Source: Gerris lacustris (Eukaryota; Arthropoda; Insecta; Hemiptera; Gerridae). Taken from it: a stretch of 64,000 bases of DNA. The notes under the pieces were generated by a model. The model saw only the letters and a list, made by a program, of their open reading frames with translations, was not told where the DNA came from and made no database searches. The DNA lies in NCBI GenBank assembly GCA_951217055.1, contig OX578286.1, forward strand, positions 31,907,307 to 31,971,306, written 5' to 3'. Position 1 is the stretch's first letter. Each line of letters begins with the position of its first letter. Below, piece by piece: positions 1 through 12,999 of this stretch. The translations under genes were made by a program, and so were the position numbers.

Positions 1-531
1 TACAATTAAATCTTCTTGCTACGCGAGTTACTAAACAATTAAATACTTATTTAATTAGTTATTACTTATTACTCAAATCCACTCTTAATGTAATCTTGAC
101 TTCTGTGTTACAAGTAAAAACAAACAAAGCTATATCTTCAGTTAAGATATTGACAATATATTGTCATTGTTATATTATCATCTCCATTGGCAATATTTTT
201 CATCCCTAAGGCATTAACTGTATAACAACCTAATAAGAGATATATATAAATGAATTGAAAAAAAAAAATAATATCCTCCGTGAAAAGTTACCGAGATCAT
301 AACCCCCCATGTTTTACATTAATATTTAATATCCGGTGCAATTTCGGTCCCTACTAAAAATGGGAATTCCCTCTCCTTAAAGGGACTCTAAGCGCTCATA
401 ATTTGTCCTCCTCTACTATTACCCCTTTAACGTTCCACTAATAAAATTTACCTTTCCCAAGAGAGGGGGGGGGGGCAATGTGTTTATTGCTTCAGTACGC
501 TCTTACATTACTGATATTAAAAATCTGTTTA

Positions 532-602
<71 letters not shown>

Positions 603-1529
603 GCATTTTTTTAAACTCAACTTTAATAAAAATGAGGTGATAAAATAAGGGAGGAAAGAAAGTAAATAAATTAAATAAACACTAAATACATTATTTTTAC
701 GCTATTTTTCTCTCTAATGTTTTTATATAATTAATAGTTAGGGTACGAGAATAGGAGGGGGGTAAATTTACTAATTTTTTTTCGGTGAATAATTTATTAG
801 AAAAAGACGTTTTTTTGTGTGTGTGAAATAAGGGAAACAAATCAAATAAATGAAAAAACGAAAATCGTTTAATAAAGTGGGAGTTAATTTAATTTTGGAA
901 CTTAATAGGTAATTATCATTGGGATTTATCGACTTTTATTTTATTAAAAGTGAAAATTATAAATTTTTCATTTTTTGTCACGAAGTATTTTTCCTCCAAT
1001 CTGTTACGAAGTTCTTTATTGGTTTAAAATTATTAATAGATTTTTTTTTTTTTTTTTTTTATGTATTAATAATTTACTTTAAGCCATTTTTTTAAGTTAA
1101 TTGCTTTTTGTTTGAATATTTTTTTTAATTTTATTATCCTTAAAAGAATCAAATGATCATTTATCTTTAATCATTTAATAGAAAAAAATCATTTTAATTG
1201 TTTACCCTATTTCTTAAATTTTAAAGGTCGGTTTCGGAGTTTCTTTTTTAGGGTTTCGAGGTCATCCTAGAAACCCTTATGCTTTTTGTAGTTCGCCCGC
1301 CCATCAGCCGAATCTTGGATCATATTCCCTACCTATTTTAGCAAGAGATTTGAAATTTGGTATAAAAATTAAAAACATTTTGCCCAAAAAAAGAAAATGT
1401 TGCGAACTTCACCACTCGAAATTTTTTCGATCAGCGAACAATTGCGAACTGATCGCTACATTTTTTATTTTTTGTAATTTTTGAGTGGGGTGTCATTTGA
1501 ATGGTATTGAAATGTATATCACAAATATA
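1..1529. other. AT-rich non-coding stretch
   Basis: No exon-like open frame or recognisable domain was seen on either strand. The stretch is AT-rich with long T and A homopolymers, a run of G near 466-475 and a TA microsatellite. It may be far-upstream intron or intergenic DNA of the receptor gene that starts to be visible at 23319. Confidence 0.5.
536..598. repeat. (TA)n microsatellite
   Basis: About 60 bases of uninterrupted TA dinucleotides, read directly from the sequence. Confidence 0.95.
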
Positions 1530-2110
1530 TATCTTATTTTCATAATGGCAGTCTATGTGATCGTTCTGAAGAACGAAAATATTTTAGGTCTCCGATTTCT
1601 ATTACAAAAAAACGAGAAAATATTTTTTGGTTCCGTGTCTGTCTGTCGGCCTGTCGGTCGGTCTGTCACTCAATTTTTGCGAACCAACATATCTTAAAAA
1701 CTACATGTCCGATTTTATTAAAATTTGTATGGTAGTTCATAACTAGCTCATTGTTGGTCCCATATAAGTTTCAACCTTATACGCTCATTTGTTTCTCTTC
1801 CACATGCGAACAAACATACATTTATTTACATCTATAGCTTCAAAAGTACTAATTTGACTTGCATGAAACTTTTATAGTTTTTTTAAAAGTAACCCGCAGA
1901 TAGCGTATAGTAAACCGACTGCGCTCTTTACCTTTTGCTAAAATGATACTTTAATTCATGTAAAAAATCAAAACCATTTTGACTGATTAAAAAAACGGGG
2001 GAAACAATTAAACAAATTAGACAATAATGGCTTGTAGAATCATAAAATCAATAAAGTACGTGAAAGGATGCGAGGAAGCTATGTGCCACACTAATTGGCA
2101 GTCAATTTTT
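1530..2110 (+). repeat. Dispersed repeat family X, copy 1
   Basis: The segment shares long blocks with 17870-18370 in the same orientation and, from about 1790, with 5985-6310 inverted. Recognisable blocks are the run 'tgatcgttctgaa', a CTGTCTGTCGG-rich tract, 'gcgaaccaacatatcttaaa' and, at the end, 'gcgaggaagctatgtgccac'. It looks like a transposable-element-derived interspersed repeat with no coding potential. Confidence 0.7.
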
Positions 2111-3051
2111 TTTTAGATATCATGTATAATAATATTAAAACGTCTAACTTGTATCTTTTAGTCTTTAAAAATGGGGAATGTTCCCCACAGTATCCAAATC
2201 TCGAGAAAAGGTTCACCTTTCTTTTCCCGCTATACACCAAATTTAAAATTGGGACGTCCCCTCTCCCTACCAATGTTTCTAAGATGAATATTTTCATAAA
2301 AAAATATAGTAAGAAGAACGAGTATCAAAAGCAAACAAGATAGAAACGAATTTAAATTTAAGTCAAATTTAGTTTAAAGGTAAATTATCATGTTTTTTTG
2401 TACTTTCATGTTTCAAATTTCAGATTTTTGAATGCCTTAGCGAATATCATTTCCCCCTCCCAGATTATATTTTCTTCGAAATTACCTCCCCTTCTGCCCT
2501 ATCTCATAACTTCATGAATGTATCATTGTCATCGTACATGTAATATGTTTCATCCGACACCTTCTCTGTATAATCATAAAAAAAAACCAGCTTTCCGCCT
2601 TATTGATAAGAGATATATTTTTTTTTTTACTCTTCTTTACAGTATTTTTGTCTCTTCGTACACTCGGAAGAGCAAAAAAAAAAAACTAATGTTTTATCTC
2701 TTTTTCGCATCTTTGAGAAGAAGCTACAATGTTGGATCGCGTAAAAGAACCCCCTGGGGCTATATTTTCCCCCTTTTTTTGGGGAACGCTTAAAAAAAAA
2801 AGAGGTAGAGAACATTTTTCTTCCTCCTCCTCAACTCTTTACTTTTTCATGGGTTAGAAAGGAGAAAGACTTGTTACTGAGTTTTGATATCATTCAGATC
2901 TCTGCGTTTTTTGTGCGTAAAAAAGATTCATGTTTGACAACAGCTCACATGATGTTGCTGTAACATTTTTTTTAACATGAAAATGTTTTTGGGCTAGGGT
3001 ACAGAAAAAATTTGCGTCGCGCAAAAAACAACATGATAAATGAGACACTCT

Positions 3052-3442
3052 TAGGGGGGTGACACACTTCGCCACCCAGGTAGCGCCACCTGGGTGGCGC
3101 CTACCTTGTTGATGCCACTTGCTCCCGCCACCTGACTTGCGCCACCCACTTATATGAGGGATGCAGTCAGCCCCAGATTTGATTTCCCCTATATTTGATT
3201 GAAGGAGTGGGGGCTGAGTGGCGTGACTTGGGTGGCGACGTGTGACAGGCTCAATTGAAAACAATGGGTTGACCGGGTGGCGCCACCTGTGGGTGGTGGC
3301 TAGACTGTCGGACGGTCGACCATATAGTGCCACCCGGCAGGTGGCGCCACCTCGTGTGACAGGTTCCGTCTATTCTCATAGACGACCGGGTAGCGCCACC
3401 CAGGTAGCGCTACCCTGGTGGCAAAGTGTGTCATCCCCCTTA
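3052..3442. mobile_element. MITE-like foldback with GC-rich interior
   Basis: The two ends are inverted copies: a run beginning TAGGGGGGTGACACACTT at the left and its complement AAGTGTGTCATCCCCCTTA at the right. TA at both edges fits a TA target duplication. The interior repeats the short palindromic word GGTGGCGCCACC and is far richer in GC than the surrounding DNA. Short frames inside come from the base composition, not from a gene. The superfamily is not determined. Confidence 0.75.
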
Positions 3443-3960
3443 CATATATAGTACTAGGAAGTTAGAATGCAATAGGAGGTAGTTCGATTTTCATTCTGTA
3501 GTACTATTTTTGCCTATAGGAATGCTGAAGCATTTTTTTTAAAATATAGTACTGTACTAGGAAGTTAAGATATAACAGAAGGTAGCTCGATTTTCACTTT
3601 TTAGTTTTATATTTCGCCAATAGGAGCGCACCATAACAACCGTCTTTAAAGGGGAGTTGTAAAGGTTAACTAAACTGTTGGCTACACTGGATTCAATGGC
3701 CAAAAACATATCCAGGATTCAATGTTTTTTCATGAAGAGGAAAAAATGTCAACACTGTTTTACCTCTGTTTTGATTTATATAAAAGGTTATACACATAAC
3801 AAGGTTATACACATAACAAGGTTATAAACATTGTAAAATTTAAATAGATAAATAGTTTTTTTTTGAAACATTGTTGATTCTGGACAAGGAAATAATAGTT
3901 TATAACATTACTTCAAATTTGTTTCACTTCACATCTTAACGTCTAATTGTTTCCTTGCAG

Positions 3961-5012
3961 TTATAAATTCTTGATTAGTTGGGTCTTTTAAGGAAATTCA
4001 AAAGCCTCACATTTACGATATTTCTATACCTACTTGGATGATTCTCAAGCTGACCGACTAGTTCCACTGAATAATTAAGGTCTGAAGAAACTGGAGTAGT
4101 TATGGTCAAATATATGGAAGTTTTAAGTTGAAGTAGATAGTAGAAATGTTTTGTACTTGGTAGTTTTATGTAATTCGATGTCTGAGATAATTTAAATGGT
4201 ACTTCTTTAGATTGTTACTCCCCTCTGTTTTTTAGAATATAATTTACTGATTAAATAACTATAAAGACCAAGAGATATTTAGTCAAATGTACTTTGGGGC
4301 AAAGGAATATCACACTTCTGTTTTCAAAACGTTGAAAATTTACACCTTTTTAAATTTATTGATTCTTAAAATTTAAGTTGATGGATAAATAAGGTGTGGT
4401 AGTAATATAAAAACACTTAATTCTTTACTTAATTCTACACTTAATTAATTAACGAGACGTTTCGACCCTGTTTTAAGATCATTATCAATCAATAATAATG
4501 ATGTCTGTATGAAGTCAATTTTAGTGTAAAATCTATCTCTAAACGAAAGGGTCATATTAAGTTAAACTAAAAACTACTCTCACATATACAAAAAATTCAT
4601 TAATATGAACATTACACAGAATTTTTTTGGTTTAAAAAGTAACATATAAAATTATCAAACTAGAGATGTGGGTAACTTCTGTTTTCATAAGGGAAGTAAC
4701 AGTCTAAAGAAGAACACTCCGTACACCTTCTTTAGATTGTTACTCCCCTCTGTTTTTTTTCATAAGGGGAGTAACAATATAAAGAAGTGATATTTAAATA
4801 ATAGTGTAATTGACAGTATCTGATTTCAGGTGAATTGATGAGAATATGTAAGATTCAAATAAGTATTTATGTACTTGCAAGAATATTTACACAAAACATA
4901 ACTGTGACAATGATATCAGCTAGTCGGTCAGTTTGTGAATGATCCAAGAAGGAATCGAAGTATCGCAAATGTGAGGCGTTTGAATTTCCTTAAAAGACCC
5001 AACTAATCAAAA
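3961..5012. mobile_element. Element with about 100-bp inverted ends (family G)
   Basis: The left end (3961-4062) contains 'gattagttgggtcttttaag' and 'tctcaagctgaccgactag'. The right end (4920-5012) is its inverted, diverged copy. The same terminal sequence recurs at 16205-16310 and is tandemly amplified at 20490-21420. A second element (4198-4790) lies nested inside. No transposase is visible. Confidence 0.65.
4198..4790. mobile_element. MITE family H (ends GGTACTTCTTTAGATTGTTACTCCC)
   Basis: The left terminus reads GGTACTTCTTTAGATTGTTA followed by CTCCCC, and the right terminus is its complement. Internal hairpins of the same sequence occur at about 4680-4790. Other copies lie at 16371-17146, 30450-30852, 41636-41708 and 42160-42905. 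It is non-autonomous. Confidence 0.7.
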
Positions 5013-5984
5013 ATAAATATTTTTTGATTTCAAATGGTTTTGATTTCAAATGAACACCATTTTGTGGCACTAAACAAACACTCTAATTCTTCTAAAGACA
5101 AATCTTTGTTCACAAAACTTAACCAGTGTACCTTTTTAACTGCATCTTCCCCATCTTGCCCATGCTTCTTTCCTCATGCCGACACAACACGTGCTTGTTT
5201 TCGGAATCTGAGTTTGAATAAGAATCATCCTCCACCAGTCCGTACCCTTAAGTATATGTCGTCGTGACCAGTAAATGAAAAATATGATGGCTAAACCAGG
5301 GTTAGAATATGGGTGGATGAAGTAGCAGAATTCTAGTTTGCGGGAAGAAATTTTCTGATAGAGGATTTGCTCTTTAACAACTTGGAAAAGCTTAGGAAAA
5401 TGCAAAGCAGAATTAAACTTACTCTATTATTATTTGAAGGTGAGATTCTGACATCTTACTTAATGAATTCTTATCTAAGAGGCTTTGCAAAGGTTTCAGA
5501 AAGCCGCCCTTTACATTAAGGTACCGTCTTTAATGACATACTTTACATGGAAACGGCTCAAAAGTAGCTTTGGATCTTTAGAACTTAATACCCTCACATG
5601 AGGCTATCTAAGACCCTTTAGAACGAGGAAAACAGCGGGTGGATTTGGACATCTGACCACTAAACAACCTCTCCTGAATACAAAGGGCTCATGAAACCTA
5701 GTAGCCCTTTTTACATCCGATCCCACGTTGTAATTAAAACGAAGCCTTTAGTTTTAAACACGTTTTGTGTAGAAAGTTTATTGGTTCGTACTAATTTGCA
5801 CTAGAGCTATATAGACGAAAATAATTCTTTTTTCCCCTCAATAATATCAACGATATTGCAAAAGATTTCTTTTTTTAATTAAAATATGATTTTAAACTGC
5901 TATTATATTATTTCAAAAGAATTAATTAAATTTTAAAAATTAAATCGTTTAATTTGTAGACGCAACCAAACTAAACCGTCTGTA

Positions 5985-6097
5985 AAATAGTCTGCCAAAT
6001 AGTGTGGCACATAACTTCCTCGCACCTTATCACGTACTTAATAGAGTTTATGCTGTTACAAGCCATTATTGTCTAATTTGTTTGATTGTTTCCCCCG

Positions 6098-6129
<32 letters not shown>

Positions 6130-6310
6130 TGACATGAATTAAAGTACCAATTTAGCAAAATTTAAAGAGCAGAGATGGATGACATTAATCAGTGGCTATC
6201 TGTGGCCTACTTTCGGCAAACATTCAAATTTAATAAAAATCAGATAAGTACTTTTGAATGTATTGGTGTACATAAATGTATGTTTGTGCGCATGTGGAAG
6301 AGAAACAAAA
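5985..6310 (-). repeat. Dispersed repeat family X, inverted copy
   Basis: The segment is complementary to about 1790-2110. It contains 'gtggcacataacttcctcgc' and ends near 'catgtggaagagaaac'. With copy 1 it forms a widely spaced inverted pair (about 1790 to 6310) that may be the termini of one larger, repeatedly invaded element. Confidence 0.65.
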
Positions 6311-7159
6311 GACCGCAGTCTCCTCCCAAAGATGTAGAACTTTTTGGTTGAAGGTATCCTGATAGGATGGTCCATAGTGAGCCGGATGAAGTAGGCATCT
6401 CTCAGCCATTAGACTTCACAATTGTATGGAATATCCGGATAAGCATTATCCATTTCGTCCAAAATAACCTCGTGCTGACCTTTATAAGTGGTGAAAATTG
6501 CAAAACTTGTAATTTAGCATTGATTAAATTCATATGATTCGGCCCACGAGCCATAGGTTGAAGATGCCTGATCTAAACTAATCAACATCTTTGGATAAGC
6601 ATATTTTTTTATAATTTGTTGTCATTGATCACAGATTTAATTAGTTTATTATCCGCTAAAAGTAGCACCTGCTATATCCAAAGTTTGTGCCACTTTATTA
6701 TTCACTGTTCACCAATCAGTCTCTCTTAGATTGTTAGTAATTTATATGTATTGTTTAATTTATATATCTGCCAATTACTTTACTATCTTTTTAGTAAAAG
6801 GTTTTTTAAGAAGTTCTCACTTCTTATAGAAATCTTTGGAGCGAACTATTTGAGGTGGTTGTTAAAAGGAATAATAGAGAATGATGGAGAAAAGGAAGCG
6901 AAGACAAGGCCAAGATCTTTCACCCAACAATAGATAGATTACAAGAACTCAGAACAAAACATTATTTTAGTGCCATTGTTCAACATAATAATTGCAATAT
7001 TTCTAATTAATTAAAATCAATTAAACTTTTCCACTTTAGTTATAATCAATAATTTCTAAAATAAATTATATTAATTTCTCATTGAAATATACGTAATGTT
7101 TATATTATTTAGAGGAAAAACACAATTACTAGTTTCTTACTGAAGGTAAATAAAGCATT
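6311..7159. other. Non-coding stretch without recognised content
   Basis: AT-rich sequence without an exon, RNA gene or clear repeat structure that I can identify. Confidence 0.4.
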
Positions 7160-7860
7160 GTGATATTTGTGATCATTTTGAATAACGAAATTTTGATGCC
7201 TCAAAATTCAAAATTCTTCTAAAGAATTCGTTTCAGACGGAAAACATTTGCTTGCGAGCTTTGTGATCATTTTGAATAACGAAATTTTGTTGCCTCCAAA
7301 TTCAAAATTCTTCTTAAGAATTCGTTTTAGATGGAAAACATTTGCTTGCGAGCTTTGTGATCATTCTGAAGAACGAAATTTTGTTGCCTCCAAATTCAAA
7401 ATTCTTCTTAAGAATTCGTTTTAGATGGAAAACATTTGCTTGCGAGCTTTGTGATCATTCTGAAGAACGAAATTTTGTTGCCTCCAAATTCAAAATTCTT
7501 CTTAAGAATTCGTTTTAGATGGAAAACATTTGCTTGCGAGCTTTGTGATCATTCTGAAGAAGGAAATTTTGTTGTTTCCAAATTCAAATTTCTTCTAAAG
7601 AATTCGTTCCAGATGGAAAACATTTACTTGCGAGCTTTGAGATCATTCTGAAGAACGAAATTTTGTGGCCTCCAAATTCAAATTTCTTCTAAAGAATGCG
7701 TTTCAGACGGAAAACATTTGCTCGTGAGCTTTTTGATCATTATGAAGAACGAAATGTTGTTGCCTCCAAATTCAAATTTCTTCTAAAGAATGCGTTTCAG
7801 ACGGAAAACATTTGCTTGCGAGTTTATTCTAAAGAGCTTTATGATCATTGTAAGAACTTT
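7160..7860. repeat. 94-bp tandem array inside repeat family X
   Basis: About seven units with a period of 94 bases (unit starts include 7358, 7452 and 7546). Each carries 'tgatcattctgaagaacgaa' and 'ggaaaacatttgcttgcgag'. The unit matches an internal block of family X, and X-like sequence continues to about 7970, so this is a local amplification inside one copy. Confidence 0.85.
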
Positions 7861-7967
7861 TTTTTATATCTCTAAATTCAAAATGTTCTAGACAGAAATG
7901 CGTTTTAGACCCTTGAGAACTTTGTTTGGTTTGTTTTCTGTCCTTCAGCATTTTTGCAAACCACCAT

Positions 7968-8200
7968 ACGAGGTGGTTAGAGTTAGAGGTGGTTAGAGTT
8001 AGAGATGTTTAGAGTTAGAGGTGTTTAGAGTTAGAGGTGTTTAGAGTTAGAGGTGGTTAGAGTAAGAGGTGGTCAGAGTTTAGGTAGTTAGAGTTAGAGG
8101 TGGTTACAGTTAGAGGTGATTAGAGTAAGAGGTGGTTAGAGTTAGTTTAGGAGTTAGAGTTAGAGGTGAATAGAGTTAGTTTAACCACCTCTAACCACCC
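7968..8200. repeat. Minisatellite, unit near 'gttagagttagaggtg'
   Basis: Roughly a dozen imperfect copies of a 16-19-base G/T/A unit. The last portion switches to the complementary strand ('ctaaccacccctaaccacc'), so the array ends in a small inverted repeat. Confidence 0.85.
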
Positions 8201-8339
8201 CTAACCACCTTATACCAAGCCAAATTGTTCGATTTTATTGAAAATTTATATGATACGTAAAAAATTATTACTGCCAGTAGATTCTGTCATATTAATTTCA
8301 ACCCTCTGGCATCCACGTATTCATCTCACGCAGCTAAAA

Positions 8340-8640
8340 AAAACTTTTTCTTAACACTTATATTACTTCCGAGGTTACTGAAGGTAATGGAAGCACTGTG
8401 GTCGCATTTTTAAAGAACTCATTTTCTTTTAGACAGCAATGCTTTTTCAGGCATTAGTACGCATTTTGGACCTCGTGTCTATCTGTCGGTGTGTACGTCA
8501 ACGGCTTTTTAAACAAACATTTTATAAGAAAACTGCTTGTCTGATTTTATTGAAATTTGGTACGTTAGAATGACTGCCAATAAATCATTTCATTATTAAT
8601 TTCATCCCTCTTGTTCTTCTGCCCGTCGCTTCCTCTCTGA
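8340..8640 (+). repeat. Dispersed repeat family X, diverged copy
   Basis: The order of blocks matches 17930-18110: 'ggttactgaaggtaatgg', an interrupted GTGTCTATCTGTCGG tract, then a 'tgtctgattttattgaaatt' block. No coding capacity. Confidence 0.55.
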
Positions 8641-9485
8641 CAAGTGCACGAACCTTTTATTTTTAATCAACACCTACATTTAAATAGTATTCATTCGATT
8701 TTGACGACATTTGGGTGGTTTGTCGAGAGGGAGTACAGTAAAAAGTACTACAAAATATTGATCTTACAATCTTCCGCGTACAAAATGAAATGTGACTCCG
8801 TTGGAAATCGAAAAAGGTTCAAACAATAAAACGTTTAATTTTCAGTTGTAGATACATTAGTTTTAATCTATTTTTTTTAACATATATAGTTGAAAATCTA
8901 TCTCATGCTACTTTATTTTATACTTGTGTGGCCATTCATCGAATGATTTTAGCCCTTCGCCTTCGAATAGCTTATACAAAATCTGTCTTTCTTCCTTTTC
9001 TGTGTTGTAGATAAAAAAAAAAAAAAAAATGAAGCACTTTCTTAAAATTCGTTTTAAACAATAATCACTTTAAAAAAATCGAAGTAGGGGGAACGCCTTT
9101 TTCTTTGGTCCTTTTCGCAAGACATGATTCAATTAAGTCAGGATTTAATACAATTAAATATAATTGATTTTTTTTCCTTTTTAGCGAAAATTATTTTTTT
9201 TTTTATCCGATATTAAAAATTAGATTTTATATTTAAGGAAAAAGAAAAAAACCTTTAAAAATGTTAAGGCATGTTTTAACATAAAAATCCTGGCCACAAT
9301 TTTAGCATCTTCTTTAAAAATGTTCACCATTTACCTCTTCGTAAATCTTCTCCGGAGTTCTTTTATTAATTATTTTTAAAGCATTGCTGTCAGAGTAGAC
9401 GTTGAAAGAGTCTATTTTTATCTTCTTACAAAAGTTTACGACCAGAGTGCTCGCTGATTCCGCCTGAATCAGAATCAGTGTATGA
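8641..9485. other. Non-coding stretch without recognised content
   Basis: AT-rich sequence with poly-A/T runs. A minus-strand open frame (9314-9631) extends from here into the adjacent 75-bp array and is treated there. No domain was recognised. Confidence 0.4.
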
Positions 9486-11090
9486 TCCGAATGCAACCGT
9501 AGTAGTCTGCTTACACTGTGGCCATTACCCGCTTTAACGTAAGTCTCTGATTTCGAAGCATCCGAATGCAACCATAGTTGCCTCCTTCCACTGTGGTCAT
9601 CACCCGCATTAACATAAATCTCTGATTCCAAAGCATCTAAATGCCACCATAGTTGCCTGTTTCCACTGTGGCCATCTCCTGCTTTAATTTAAGTCTCTGA
9701 TCCCAAAGCATCTAAATGCCACCATAGTTGCCTGTTTCCACTGTGGCCATCTCCTGCTTTAATTTAAGTCTCTGATTCCAAAGCATCTAAATGCCACCAT
9801 AGTTGCCTGTTTCCACTGTGGCCATCTCCTGCTTTAATTTAAGTCTCTGATCCCAAAGCATCTAAATGCCACCATAGTTGCCTGTTTCCACTGTGGCCAT
9901 CTCCTGCTTTAATTTAAGTCTCTGATCCCAAAGCATCTAAATGCCACCATAGTTGCCTGCTTCCACTGTGGCCATCTCCTGCTTTAATTTAAGTCTCTGA
10001 TTCCAAAGCATCTAAATGCAATCATAGTCACCAACTTCCACTGTGGCCATCACCCGCTTTAACGTAAGTCTCTGATTCCGAAGCATCCGAATGCAACCAT
10101 AGTTGCCTCCTTCCACTGTGGCCATCACCCGCATTAACGTAAATCTCTGATTCCAAAGCATCTAAATACAACCATAGTTGCCTGTTTCCACTGTGGCCAT
10201 CTCCTGCTTTAATTTAAGTCTCTGATTCCAAAGCATCTAAATACAACCATAGTTGCCTGTTTCCACTGTGGCCATCTCCTGCTTTAATTTAAGTCTCTGA
10301 TTCCAAAGCATCTAAATGCAATTATAGTCACCAACTTCCACTGTGGCCATTACCCGCTTTAACGTAACTCTCTGATTCCGAAGCATCCGAATGCAACCAT
10401 AGTTGCCTCCTTCCACTGTGGCCATCACCCGCATTAACGTAAATCTCTGATTCCAAAGCATCTAAATACAACCATAGTTGCCTGTTTCCACTGTGGCCAT
10501 CTCCTGCTTTAATTTAAGTCTCTGATTCCAAAGCATCTAAATACAACCATAGTTGCCTGTTTCCACTGTGGCCATCTCCTGCTTTAATTTAAGTCTCTGA
10601 TTCCAAAGCATCTAAATGCAATTATAGTCACCAACTTCCACTGTGGCCATTACCCGCTTTAACGTAACTCTCTGATTCCGAAGCATCCGAATGCAACCAT
10701 AGTTGCCTCCTTCCACTGTGGCCATCACCCGCATTAACGTAAATCTCTGATTCCAAAGCATCTAAATACAACCATAGTTGCCTGTTTCCACTGTGGCCAT
10801 CTCCTGCTTTAATTTAAGTCTTTGATTCCGAAGCATCCGAATACAACCATAGTTGCCCCCTTCCACTGTGGCCATCACCCACTTTAACGTAAGTCTCTGA
10901 TTCCGAAGCATCCAAATGCAACCATATTTGCCTGCTTCCACTGTGGCCATCGTCCACTTTAACGTAAGTCTCTGATTCCGAAGCATCCAAATGCATCATA
11001 CTTGCCTGCTTCCACTGTGCCCATCATCCACTTTAACGTAAGTCTCTGATTACGAAGCATCCAAATGCAATCATAGTTTCCTGCTTCCAT
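9486..11090. repeat. 75-bp satellite array with 300-bp higher-order period
   Basis: About 21 units with a period of 75 bases, each containing 'ccactgtggccat' and 'tctctgattcc(a/g)aagcat'. Three units carrying the variant 'tagtcaccaacttccactg' lie exactly 300 bases apart (about 10027, 10327, 10627), a four-unit higher-order repeat. Because 75 is divisible by three, the minus strand reads as a 25-residue periodic peptide with the word SESETYVK in some units. Units carrying 'taatttaagtc' introduce a stop (DLN-stop), so the array is not one open frame. A decayed repeat protein is possible, but a satellite is the simpler reading. Confidence 0.9.
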
Positions 11091-11099
11091 TGTAATCTT

Positions 11100-11913
11100 A
11101 TCTGTTCATTTCTCTTGCCTGTTTTCTGAATCTAAATATGCTCAACGTGCACTCTGAACGTATGTTAACTGTCGTGGAAAGCTTTAGAAGCGCTTCTTGT
11201 TGGAAAATAAATGTATGCTTATAACATAACTTCTATTTTATAAACAATAAGTTTTGTTTCCTGTCTGCATTAGTTCTCTGACGGCAGCTCTCGGAAGGTT
11301 GTTATACTTCAAAGAGGTGACACATCTTACACCTCCTTCAAAATGCTTTCCTTCAATTATGGAGTTTTTCCATCTATTACGGCAGCTCTGGAGTTCAGAT
11401 GCACTGTTAAGTCTAAAGGTCAACCCTTCAGACGGACTCTTCCTTTCAAACTGTCAGTCTCGCCGGATCTTAACTTTTAACTTAACACCGGCTTTAACTT
11501 TCATAATTGCTCTAACTCATTGCTATAATTGTCTATAATATTAATAAATAATACAAATTAATTTGATTCTAAAGGCATTCAATTTTCATTTAAATTATAC
11601 AATTAACCTTGAATCTTCTCGGAACAAATTTATTCTCTCATTAAAGTTTCTATATTAAATTGTCTAGCATAAATTTAGAAAACAATTTGTCAAATAAACT
11701 TTGAAATTTAATTATCTCTTTAAATACAAAAGGACCTTCATTACCTTTAAACATTTATTTTATTAATTTTAATTTATAGAGATACTTCATCAACTATTTT
11801 TAGTCATAATTTAAATATGTCGTTTGGTATAATTGTGTTAACTTTTGGCTTAAATGTTAATAAAATTGTTTGGCGTTGTGGTGCTTTTTGTATTAATATG
11901 TATCAATATGTTT

Positions 11914-11999
<86 letters not shown>

Positions 12000-12900
12000 G
12001 TGTGTGTGTTTGTTTTTGGGTTATCCTATTTGTTTCAAATTAATTTTGGGAAAGCAATAGAGATGGGATGTTTTGCAATTAAAATGTTTTTTTCAAAAAA
12101 TATATTTTTATCATTTTTGTTATTTTCTAATATGAGCTTATTTTTTTTGTTTCATTATTTTTTACTTTTTTTATTCTTGAAAAAGGTTCGTTTCTTTATT
12201 GTTAATTATTTCTGTAGAGTAATTGCATATAAATTAATAATGATGTTAGTATCAATTGTATGTATAAATTAAAATATATATTGGTGTTATTCTTGTATAA
12301 AATGTAAAAATATTTTTTTACTTTTTTTTAAACAAATTCTTTATTGGCATAAGTAACAAAAAAAAAAATTGTGTTTACCGGAGCCATAATGTTATTTGGG
12401 AGGGGTTATTTTGTGCTTTTTTTTTTAATTTTGATATTTTGTAAGGGATTGGAGCTTTTTAATCAAATTTGGGGAAGGGTATAATGGACAATTTTGGAGT
12501 ATATATTTATATTTTTTTTATTTTTCTAAACGGAAGTTTTTGATTGGATTTTTGTTAGGGTTGTTTGCAGGTATTTAAACGGGTATCATAGGCAGTCTGT
12601 GGATGTAAAAATCTTAATTATAATATAGTAAAATTTGTGAATATAACACGTTATTCTTATATTCGAAAGATATTTTGTAACAGTTAGTAGTTTGGGTTAA
12701 TTTTCTATTGATAATAATTGTTTTAAATATTGTGAAAAATTAATCAGTCTGGCCTCTTATGATTTCTCTGATGGTATCATAATAATTTTGATTTAGGGTG
12801 CCATTTTAAAATGCTACTTATTCATTAATTTTTTCATTTATACTTTTATTTTTAGAATTCAAGTCATTTTACAAATAAGTTTAAAGAGCTAAAGTCTTTC
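11100..12900. other. Non-coding stretch with TA microsatellite
   Basis: Apart from the TA repeat at 11917-11995 I see only AT-rich sequence. Overlapping short open frames at 11238-11538 on both strands show no recognisable domain. The plus-strand frames over the TA tract are just IY repeats created by the microsatellite. Confidence 0.45.
11917..11995. repeat. (TA)n microsatellite
   Basis: About 78 bases of TA dinucleotides. Confidence 0.95.
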
Positions 12901-12934
12901 CGCGGGAAATTGTACATTTTTTGGTTTATAGCAG

Positions 12935-12985
12935 AGCAAGCTTAAGGCTTTTATAAGGCCATCATCAGTGCCTGTATAAAGAAAT
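12935..12985 (-). ncRNA. Hammerhead-like core remnant (degenerate)
   Basis: On the minus strand the word CTGATGA is followed by TGGCC, an AT loop and a GCC block, but the GAAA that should follow is replaced by TTAAG. A similar degenerate core on the plus strand at 14145-14165 makes an inverted pair around the intervening DNA. It is related in pattern to the cores in the foldbacks at 23477, 26880 and 33980. Self-cleavage is unlikely because the second core box is lost. Confidence 0.3.
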
Positions 12986-12999
12986 ATTTACTTACTCCA

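Noticed and set aside
5136..5405. Minus-strand 89-codon frame
   Set aside because: No domain was recognised and the neighbouring frames are broken. It may be a transposon relic but cannot be supported.
9314..9631. Minus-strand 105-codon frame as a gene
   Set aside because: Most of it is the 75-bp satellite unit. The non-repeat part has no recognisable domain, and neighbouring units have stops. Kept only as a finding.
11238..11538. Overlapping frames on both strands after the 75-bp array
   Set aside because: Short, with no domain and no splice context. It could be the margin of a decayed repeat but is unsupported.
11817..12272. Plus-strand 151-codon frame
   Set aside because: It is carried by the TA microsatellite (IYIY repeat) and a T-rich tail.
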